Positions 1 to 5,035 of a stretch of DNA of 5,035 nucleotides are shown piece after piece. The notes below the pieces were generated by a model. That model was not told the DNA's origin, did not search any database, and saw nothing but the letters and a program-made list of their open reading frames with translations. The stretch is taken from positions 1 through 5,035 of the forward strand of contig JALOOS010000183.1 of NCBI GenBank assembly GCA_025454275.1, read 5' to 3'. This DNA is from Desulfobacterales bacterium. GTDB lineage: Bacteria > Desulfobacterota > Desulfobacteria > Desulfobacterales > SpSt-501. The translations under genes and the position numbers were made by a program. Each line of letters opens with the position of its first letter. The first letter of the stretch is position 1.

Positions 1-131
1 CTCGATGGTTTAATACAATTTTGTAAAAATAGGCCTTCAAAGGGGGCGGGATCGGCCGGTCAGCGGTCCACCGAGGTCGCACCGACTCGGCCGCGGCCTA
101 CCTCCCGTGGCACCGGCCGGGGAAGGCTTTC

Positions 132-160
132 TTGACGCGCCCCTCTGCCGGAGCCATATT
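132..160 (+). promoter_or_regulatory. Candidate sigma-70-type promoter for the SDR gene
   Basis: TTGACG at 132-137 matches five of six bases of the -35 consensus. CATATT at 155-160 matches four of six of the -10 consensus, and the spacer is exactly 17 bases. Transcription would start near 167, leaving a leader of about 40 bases before the ATG at 206. The match is by eye only. Its position just ahead of a gene with a good ribosome binding site supports it. Confidence 0.5.
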
Positions 161-165
161 GCGGG

Positions 166-180
166 CGCAACGTCGTTGCG
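166..180. promoter_or_regulatory. 15-base palindrome, possible operator at the SDR promoter
   Basis: CGCAACGTCGTTGCG is a perfect inverted repeat of seven bases on each side of a central T. It begins six bases after the candidate -10 element and covers the predicted transcription start, a usual place for a repressor site. It could instead form a small hairpin in the leader RNA. No regulator gene for it is visible in the window. Confidence 0.35.
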
Positions 181-205
181 AGTTCGCGTTGAGGAAGATG
201 CTGGA

Positions 206-1178
206 ATGCACAGGGTGCTCGTCACCGGCGCCACGGGGTTCATCGGGTTCGAGGTGGCCCGCCAGCTGGCGGAGCGGGGGCTGCGGCCCCGGCTCCTCGT
301 GCGCCGCCCCCTGCGGGGCATGATTTTGAAGGCGCTGGATGCCGAGATCCTGCAGGGCGACCTGATGCGGACCGACAGCCTGCGCCGGGCCATGGCGGGC
401 ATCGATACGGTGATCCACCTGGGGGCGCTTGCGGCCTTCATCTCCGGTCAGGCCCTCCATCGTGGAGGGCTCCCGCAACCTGATGACGGCCGCGCAGGAG
501 GCCGGTGTCGCGCAGATGGTCTACGGCGGAAGCCTCCTGGTCTACGGAAACCAGGCCGGGGTCATCGACCAGACCACCCCTCCGCAACCGGCTTCCGGTT
601 ACGGCCGGGCGAAGCTCGAGGCGGAGCAGATGCTGCAGGCCATGGCCGCGCAGGCCGGCATGCGCTTCGCCTCGCTGCGCCTGCCCCACACCTACGGGGC
701 GCGCAGCCTTTTCTTCGAGGAGGCCCGCAAAGGGCGGATTTTTTTTCCGGGAAGCGGCCGCAACCGTTACGCCCACATGAGCGTCGTGGACGCGGCCCGG
801 GCCCTGATCCACACCGCCGAAGCCGGGATGAACGGAGCGATGGTCGTGGCGGACGACCTGCCCTGCACCTGGAATGAGTTCTTCGAGGCGGTCCGGACCT
901 ACTACCCGCGTCTCCGGGTCACGCGCATCCCCAAGGTGCTGGCCCTGCTCGGGACCGGCCTGTTGGATGCGGCCGGCAGCGTGCTGCGCCGGCCGAACCT
1001 CTACTCGGTGGGGGCGGTCCGCAGCTGGAACCTCAACCAGCCGGTCGCACCCCACAGCCTGGCGCAGATGATCGGGATTGCGCCCCACTACCCCACCATC
1101 CAGGAGGGAATCCCCGCGGTCCTGGACGAATCGATCGCCTTCTGCTGGCGCCACTCGATGAAGGATTTCTGCCGGTAA
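206..1178 (+). pseudogene. Extended short-chain dehydrogenase/reductase (NAD-dependent epimerase/dehydratase family), frameshifted
   Basis: The gene encodes a nucleotide-sugar epimerase/dehydratase-like or 3-beta-HSD-like oxidoreductase; the substrate cannot be read from the sequence. Translation from ATG 206 gives MHRVLVTGATGFIGFEVARQ, with the TGxxGxxG NAD(P)-binding motif at residues 7-14. GAGGAAG at 191-197 lies 8 bases ahead and supports this start over earlier in-frame codons. The frame continues to VIHLGALAAF (about 410-439), then loses similarity. The family pattern resumes in another frame at VRPSIVEGSRNLM (447 onward) and runs to TAA at 1176-1178. That second part carries the active-site YGRAK (Tyr codon 600-602, Lys codon 612-614, the YxxxK signature), the preceding YGGSLLVYG strand and RLPHTYGARS. 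The two parts together make about 324 codons, close to the usual length, so only a few bases appear lost. No membrane segment or signal peptide is seen. It is either a real pseudogene or a sequence error; the family is secure, the substrate is not. Confidence 0.88.
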
Positions 1179-1185
1179 GCCGGCG

Positions 1186-1340
1186 TCAGGAAGGCTTGGC
1201 GAGCTCGCTGCGGATAGCCCCTGCCAACCCCATGATCGTAAAATGATGATACAGAGAATCGGCGGGTCGACCGAGCAGAGGGAGGCCCTGCCTGCAAAAA
1301 GGGCAGGTGAGCGATGGGCACCGGGGACGGCGCGGCGGTT
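1186..1340 (-). other. Start-less minus-strand frame with a CPFC motif; possible small-gene remnant in the convergent intergenic region
   Basis: Between the SDR stop and the response regulator stop, one minus-strand frame reads RCPSLTCPFCRQGLPLLGR and then, after PAD, SLYHHFTIMGLAGAIRSELA followed by KPS and a TGA at 1186-1188. The composition looks protein-like: a CPxLTCPFC cysteine cluster like half of a zinc ribbon, then a plausible helix. No ATG, GTG or TTG occurs in this frame after the regulator stop, and the nearest upstream start (ATG 1512) lies deep inside the regulator gene. I do not recognise the family. It may be a gene that lost its 5' end, or chance. Two weak hairpins lie nearby (1171-1184 and 1287-1307); neither has a T-run after it, so no terminator is called between the two convergent genes. 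Confidence 0.3.
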
Positions 1341-2696
1341 TTAGTCGGTGGCCCGCATGCGCTGTAATTTGTCCCGCAGGGTTTTGCGGTCGATTTTCAG
1401 AATGGCCGCCGCCCGGGTCTTGTTGCCGCCCACCCGGTCCAGGACATGGCGGATGTATTCCCGTTCGACCTCCTCGAGGCTGCGGTCCAGCCCCCGGCCG
1501 TCGATGAAGCATTCGGAGCGCATGGCGGCCGGCAGGTCCGGTGCGTCGATGGTGTCGCCCTCCGACATCGCGATCAGCCGCTGGATCAGGTTTTCGAGCT
1601 CGCGCACATTGCCCGGCCAGCTGTATCGCGTGAACGCTTCCAAAGCCCGATCCGAAAAGCGCGGGGTGGGGCGGCTCATCTCCTCGGCATACCGGGTCGC
1701 GAAATAGCGCGTCAGCAGCAGCACGTCCCCCTGGCGGAGGCGCAGGGGCGGCAGTTCGATGTTGATGACGTGCAGCCGGTAGAACAGGTCCTCCCGGAAA
1801 CGCCCGGCGGCGATCAGGGTTTGCAGGTTTTTGTTGGTGCCGGCGATGATGCGCACATCGACCGCTTGCGGTTTGGCCGAACCCACCATGCAGATCTCCT
1901 TCTCCTGCAGCACCCGCAAGAGCTTCACCTGCATGGGCAGGCTGGTCTCACTGACCTCATCCAGAAAGAGAGTCCCCTTGTGCCCGGTCTGGAAAAACCC
2001 GGCACGGGTGTCGGTGGCGCCCGTAAAGGCGCCCTTTACGCGCCCGAAGAGCTCGCTCTCCAGCAGCCCTTCGGGGATCCCGCCGCAATTCACCGGCACG
2101 AACGGGTGGGCGGCGCGATCGCTGCGATAGTGAATGGCGCGGGCCACCAGCTCTTTTCCGGTGCCGCTCTCCCCGGTGATCAAGACATTCGCCTTGACCG
2201 CCGCGGCTTTGCGAATGGCATTAAAGACGGCCTGCATCGCCGCCGACTCCCCGATGATCCCCGCCGGAGCCGGGGTCGCAGCCTGCCCCAGGGTTCTCTG
2301 GCGCTGGGCGGCGAGCGCTTTCTCGACGGCCTCGACCAGCTCCTTGCGCGTGAAGGGTTTCGCCAGGTAATCCTCGGCCCCTAAGCGGACCGCCTCCACC
2401 GCCCCGCCAAGGGTCGGGTAGCCCGTCACCATGAGGATGCCCACCCCCCGGTAGTTGTTGCGGATGTGGCGGATGAGGTCCAAGCCGCTGACCTTGGGCA
2501 TTCTCATATCGGTGATGACCAGGTCGAAGGGGGTTTCCTTCAACAGGCGCACGGCCTCATCAGCGCCGGCGGCGGTGATGACCGTGTGACCCGCGGGCAG
2601 GAGATGCCGTTGGATCAACTCGAGGGCGTCGGGCGAGTCATCCACGGCCAGAATGGCTGCCGGAAGGGACCCGGGAGAGGCGGGGGGAACAGTCAC
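1341..2696 (-). CDS. Sigma-54-dependent response regulator, NtrC family (receiver, AAA+, Fis-type HTH)
   Basis: This is a DNA-binding activator that, once phosphorylated, hydrolyses ATP to open sigma-54 RNA polymerase promoters. It has 451 residues, normal for the family. The receiver domain (about 13-125) has the acidic pair D19-D20, phosphoacceptor D63 in VITDMRMP, T91 and K113 in YLAKPF. The AAA+ domain (about 145-385) has Walker A GESGTGKE at 175-182, the sigma-54 contact loop GAFTGA at 222-227, Walker B GTLFLDE at 241-247, arginine fingers in GRFREDLFYRL (R301, R307) and WPGNVRELENLIQR at 360-373. The C-terminal helix-turn-helix (about 419-447) contains GGNKTRAAAILKIDRKTLRDK. All key residues are intact. 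The GTG start at 2696 is chosen because GGAGG lies 8 bases ahead. An ATG at 2831 is in frame, but it would add 45 low-complexity residues that only shadow the kinase 3' end. The gene starts 34 bases after the kinase stop, so the kinase is its likely partner. Target genes are unknown. Confidence 0.96.
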   Translation of the reverse strand: MTVPPASPGSLPAAILAVDDSPDALELIQRHLLPAGHTVITAAGADEAVRLLKETPFDLVITDMRMPKVSGLDLIRHIRNNYRGVGILMVTGYPTLGGAVEAVRLGAEDYLAKPFTRKELVEAVEKALAAQRQRTLGQAATPAPAGIIGESAAMQAVFNAIRKAAAVKANVLITGESGTGKELVARAIHYRSDRAAHPFVPVNCGGIPEGLLESELFGRVKGAFTGATDTRAGFFQTGHKGTLFLDEVSETSLPMQVKLLRVLQEKEICMVGSAKPQAVDVRIIAGTNKNLQTLIAAGRFREDLFYRLHVINIELPPLRLRQGDVLLLTRYFATRYAEEMSRPTPRFSDRALEAFTRYSWPGNVRELENLIQRLIAMSEGDTIDAPDLPAAMRSECFIDGRGLDRSLEEVEREYIRHVLDRVGGNKTRAAAILKIDRKTLRDKLQRMRATD

Positions 2697-2704
2697 GTCG
2701 GTTG

Positions 2705-2709
2705 CCTCC
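2705..2709 (-). promoter_or_regulatory. Ribosome binding site that sets the regulator start
   Basis: The minus strand reads GGAGG, then CAACCGAC, then GTG. The eight-base spacing is ideal, and the site lies in the short gap after the kinase stop. It decides the GTG 2696 start for the response regulator. Confidence 0.75.
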
Positions 2710-2730
2710 AGATGCAAAGCGGTTGCGCCG

Positions 2731-4422
2731 TCACCGGGGGCCGCCGCTCGGTAGATAGACCCGGAACTCGGAGCCTTTGCCGGGGGTGCTGCCGACCTTG
2801 ATGCGGCCGCGGTGGGATTTGACGATCCCATGCACGACCGACAGCCCCAGCCCCGTTCCCTGGTCGATCTCTTTGGTGGTGAAAAAGGGCAGAAAGATCT
2901 TCTCCTTGATCTCCTCCGGAATCCCGGTTCCGGTGTCCCTAACGGTGAGCAGAATGTCCGTCCCCCGCTGCCGGGTGCTCACGGTCAGCCGGCCGCCGGC
3001 CTGCATTGCGTGGATGGCGTTGACGACGAGGTTGACCAGGATCTGTCGAATCTGGGCTTCATCGGCAGCAATCGCCGGGAGGTTTTCTTCCAGCGCCAGG
3101 CGTACGTCGATGCCCTGCCGGGTGCAGCGGGCATCGAAGAACGAAGCCACCTCGGCGGCAATCCGGTTGACGTCCACCGGGTCCTGCCGGGGGGAGATCT
3201 GGCGGGCGAAGAGGAGCAGCTTGCGCACCACCTCGCGCGCGTGCAGCGCAGCCGCTTGGATCCGGGCAAGGTCGGATGCGGCCTGAGCCGGCATGTCGGG
3301 TATCTCCGCGAGCAGCTCGGCGAACCCCAGGATGCCGGTCAGCGGCTCGTTCAGCTCGTGGGCCACCCCGGCCGCAAGCTTGCCGATGGTGGCCAGCCGG
3401 TCGGCGTGCTGCAGCTGTGCCTGCAGCCTTACCTTTTCCGATTCGGCCTCACGGCGCTCGATGATCAAGGCGGTCTCGCGGGCCACCGAGTCGAGCAGGC
3501 GGCGCTCTTCGGCCAGAAACGGCCCCTCGTCCAGCTCTGGCCGGGGCTCGCGGTAGATGACCTGCACCTCGCCCCGGCGGAGCCCTCCGACGAGGATCGG
3601 CGCAGACTGCCCGACGGCCGCAGGGACAAATCCTGCCGTGTGAAAGCACCGGCCGTCGAAGGTGACCCTCGCCTCGGTGATCTCCGGATGCAGGTAGGCG
3701 GCCGGCAGCAGCTCGGCCACCCGCTGCAGGAAGGACTCCAGGGGCTTCTCGCTGTCCATCGCAAGGTTCGCGATGCTGTACATGCAGGTGAGCTCTTTGA
3801 CCCGCTCCCGCAGCTCGAAACGGGAGCGATTGTGGCTGAGAGACAACCCGATGAGGGCGGCCAGCCGATCGAGAATGCTGCGGGAGACGGCATTCGCCTG
3901 CCGCAGCTCGGGAAAGGTCAGGACCAGGCACCCGCGCAACGACCGGCCGCCGGGAATCAGCAAGAAGAGGTGCCGCACCGCCTCTTTCCGCTTCGCAGCG
4001 GCTTTCGTCCGACGGCGGTCGTCGAACAGGAAGACCACCTCGCGGCCCACGGCGGCCGGCCAGTCGGGAGGGCGGAGCGATTTCAACCGCTCGATCAGGG
4101 GGCGGGGAACAGACTCGATCACCTCGAGGCAGCTGCCGGCCGGCGGGGTTTTTTCCTTCCACCCGCTGCAGGCCGCGGGGGCGGCCGCGGTGCATTTGGC
4201 ATGAAACAGCTTTTGTTTTTCCTGATAGACGAACTCGGCGGCCTCGCCGTCGAAAAATCGGAACAGGGCGAGGGCGACCTCCTTGAGCACCGCGAGCGTC
4301 ATCCGCCCCTCGGCGGTCGCGGCGATGATCCGGTCGAACACCTCCCGGTAGGCCTCGACGCTCTTACCGCTCAGGGGTTCCGGGGCATCGTCGACCGATG
4401 GGGGCAGAATGGGTGCCGTCAT
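2731..4422 (-). CDS. Cytoplasmic GAF-domain sensor histidine kinase (HisKA/HATPase), partner of the downstream NtrC-type regulator
   Basis: The kinase autophosphorylates on histidine and passes the phosphate to the response regulator 34 bases downstream. It has 563 residues from ATG 4422. No signal peptide or hydrophobic membrane span is visible, so sensing should be cytoplasmic. Residues about 20-200 are a divergent GAF-like sensor with a cysteine group (C77, C85, C98). Residues about 207-322 form a second GAF-like domain, with VKELTCMYSIANL at its start and ELDEGPFLAEERRLLD near its end. A short coiled coil leads into HisKA, with the phosphorylated H355 in GVAHELNEPL. The ATPase domain has the N box LVNLVVNAIHAM (N468), G1 box DTGTGIP (496-502), F box IFLPFFTTK (509-517) and G2 box GTGLGLS (522-528), all intact. 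The start is the weakest point: the nearest AGG is about 14 bases upstream. A TTG at 4506 is in frame but would put the upstream hairpin inside the gene. The signal is unknown. Confidence 0.95.
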   Translation of the reverse strand: MTAPILPPSVDDAPEPLSGKSVEAYREVFDRIIAATAEGRMTLAVLKEVALALFRFFDGEAAEFVYQEKQKLFHAKCTAAAPAACSGWKEKTPPAGSCLEVIESVPRPLIERLKSLRPPDWPAAVGREVVFLFDDRRRTKAAAKRKEAVRHLFLLIPGGRSLRGCLVLTFPELRQANAVSRSILDRLAALIGLSLSHNRSRFELRERVKELTCMYSIANLAMDSEKPLESFLQRVAELLPAAYLHPEITEARVTFDGRCFHTAGFVPAAVGQSAPILVGGLRRGEVQVIYREPRPELDEGPFLAEERRLLDSVARETALIIERREAESEKVRLQAQLQHADRLATIGKLAAGVAHELNEPLTGILGFAELLAEIPDMPAQAASDLARIQAAALHAREVVRKLLLFARQISPRQDPVDVNRIAAEVASFFDARCTRQGIDVRLALEENLPAIAADEAQIRQILVNLVVNAIHAMQAGGRLTVSTRQRGTDILLTVRDTGTGIPEEIKEKIFLPFFTTKEIDQGTGLGLSVVHGIVKSHRGRIKVGSTPGKGSEFRVYLPSGGPR

Positions 4423-4453
4423 GCCCGTTCGTCCAACCTGTCTGTTCGAAACA

Positions 4454-4480
4454 GCAAAGCTGCCGTTCCGGCAGCTTTGC
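4454..4480 (-). terminator. Perfect 12-bp hairpin between the amino acid dehydrogenase and the kinase
   Basis: GCAAAGCTGCCG and CGGCAGCTTTGC are exact reverse complements around a three-base loop (GAA on the minus strand). The hairpin begins 36 bases after the dehydrogenase TAG and ends 31 bases before the kinase ATG, so it most likely ends dehydrogenase transcription and separates the two units. Only TGTTTC follows on the minus strand, so the U-tract is weak. Partial read-through into the kinase, or an attenuator role, is possible. The 93 bases between these genes hold no clear promoter by eye. Confidence 0.7.
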
Positions 4481-4515
4481 AGGCGTCCATCCTGTTGCAA
4501 CCGCAACGCAGGCCG

Positions 4516-5035
4516 CTAGGCACGCCCCCGCAGGCGCGCCGCCTGGGCGACGCGGTCGACCGCGATCATGTAGGCGGCGTCGCGCATGAAGACCCGGCGC
4601 GAATCGGCCAGGTCGGCCATGGCACGGAACGCCTTGGTCATGACGGCGTCCAGGCGCTGGAGCACCTCGTCCCGCTCCCAGTAGAAGTTCATGGCGGCCT
4701 GCACCTGCTCGAAATAGGAGCAGGTCACGCCGCCGGCATTGCAGAGAAAATCCGGGATGACATAGATGCCGCGCTCTTTCAACACCGGATCGGCGTCCGG
4801 GGTGGTCGGGCCGTTCGCGCCCTCGGCGATCAACCTCACGCTGCCGGCCGGGAGCACCTCGTAGCCCGCGGTTTCGGCTTTCCCGCGGTCGATGGCCCCG
4901 TAGCCGTCGGTGATGGAGGTCAGGAAGTCGGGATCGACCCCGCCGGCATGGCGGTAGGTGTAGGCGATGTTGTCGCGGCCGTCCCAGCAGGAGACGCACA
5001 GCGCCTTGCCGCCGGCCGCGGTGAACCAGCGCAGG
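4516..5035 (-). CDS. Glu/Leu/Phe/Val dehydrogenase, C-terminal part (5' end outside the window), with apparent internal deletion
   Basis: The family catalyses reversible NAD(P)-linked oxidative deamination of an amino acid, most often glutamate to 2-oxoglutarate and ammonia. The open frame runs from the right edge to TAG at 4516-4518, 172 residues, against roughly 410-430 for a full protein. Visible parts are the end of the Rossmann domain ([15 protein letters not shown], then [20 protein letters not shown]), the strongly conserved [36 protein letters not shown], and a C-terminal helical region ending in ARLRGRA. GYEVLP runs almost directly into [11 protein letters not shown] at about 4837-4851. 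In the family these are normally separated by some 25-30 residues carrying a D(I/V)LIPAALENQI-type motif, which is absent here with the frame kept. Without it the enzyme is probably inactive. GTG 4857 is not a credible start, since family sequence continues upstream of it. Glutamate specificity is likely but not proven, because the substrate-binding half is outside the window. Confidence 0.92.
   Translation of the reverse strand, partial: LRWFTAAGGKALCVSCWDGRDNIAYTYRHAGGVDPDFLTSITDGYGAIDRGKAETAGYEVLPAGSVRLIAEGANGPTTPDADPVLKERGIYVIPDFLCNAGGVTCSYFEQVQAAMNFYWERDEVLQRLDAVMTKAFRAMADLADSRRVFMRDAAYMIAVDRVAQAARLRGRA

Noticed and set aside
14..19. TACAAT, a good -10 element in the AT-rich left end
   Set aside because: Its -35 element would lie outside the window, and it is about 190 bases from the first gene, so it cannot be supported.
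108..122. TGGCAC resembling a sigma-54 -24 element
   Set aside because: The GC of the -12 element is absent at the required distance; the bases there are GG.
107..205. In-frame N-terminal extension of the SDR gene
   Set aside because: It would place 33 residues ahead of the Rossmann fold and cover the promoter candidate. ATG 206 has a proper ribosome binding site and begins directly at the first beta strand.
1171..1184. GCCGG-TAAG-CCGGC hairpin at the SDR stop
   Set aside because: It is a five-base stem with no following T-run, easily expected by chance in GC-rich DNA.
1287..1307. CCTGCC/GGCAGG hairpin as a terminator between the convergent genes
   Set aside because: The stem is only six bases with a nine-base loop, and the A/T run is in the loop rather than after the stem.
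1446..2384. Long plus-strand frame opposite the response regulator
   Set aside because: It is an antisense shadow. The minus frame has every NtrC-family motif, and this frame matches nothing I recognise.
2697..2831. 45-residue extension of the response regulator from ATG 2831
   Set aside because: It overlaps the kinase 3' end, is low in complexity and matches no domain. GTG 2696 with GGAGG explains the start better.
4364..4999. Long minus-strand frame overlapping the dehydrogenase and the kinase start
   Set aside because: It is rich in arginine, glycine and proline and is a shadow of the dehydrogenase frame, which carries the recognised motifs.

Overview
The window is GC-rich, densely coded bacterial chromosome. 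A cytoplasmic two-GAF-type histidine kinase paired with a sigma-54-dependent response regulator, beside an ELFV-type amino acid dehydrogenase with the [12 protein letters not shown] motif, suggests a deltaproteobacterium (Desulfobacterota). That placement is an inference from protein flavour, not from a marker gene.

Layout, left to right. Bases 1-205 are a non-coding leader with a good sigma-70-type promoter candidate (132-160) and a 15-base perfect palindrome on the predicted transcription start (166-180). An extended short-chain dehydrogenase/reductase gene follows on the plus strand (206-1178). It is broken by a frameshift near 437-450. Bases 1179-1340 are a convergent intergenic stretch. 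It holds, on the minus strand, a protein-like reading frame with a CPFC motif but no usable start codon, perhaps a gene remnant. The minus strand then carries, in transcription order from the right edge, the C-terminal part of a Glu/Leu/Phe/Val dehydrogenase (5035-4516), a perfect 12-bp hairpin that probably ends that transcript (4480-4454), a histidine kinase (4422-2731) and its NtrC-type response regulator (2696-1341).

The kinase and regulator are 34 bases apart and very probably form one operon and one phosphorelay. The kinase has no membrane segment, so it should read a cytoplasmic signal through its N-terminal GAF-like region. The regulator should activate sigma-54 promoters. No sigma-54 promoter is convincing within the window, so its targets cannot be named here.

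The main oddity is damage. The dehydrogenase/reductase has a frameshift, the amino acid dehydrogenase lacks the stretch that normally carries the conserved PAALENQI-type motif, and the small CPFC frame lacks a start. This could be real gene decay or small deletions from sequencing or assembly. I found no CRISPR array, RNA gene, transposon or clearly new biological system.
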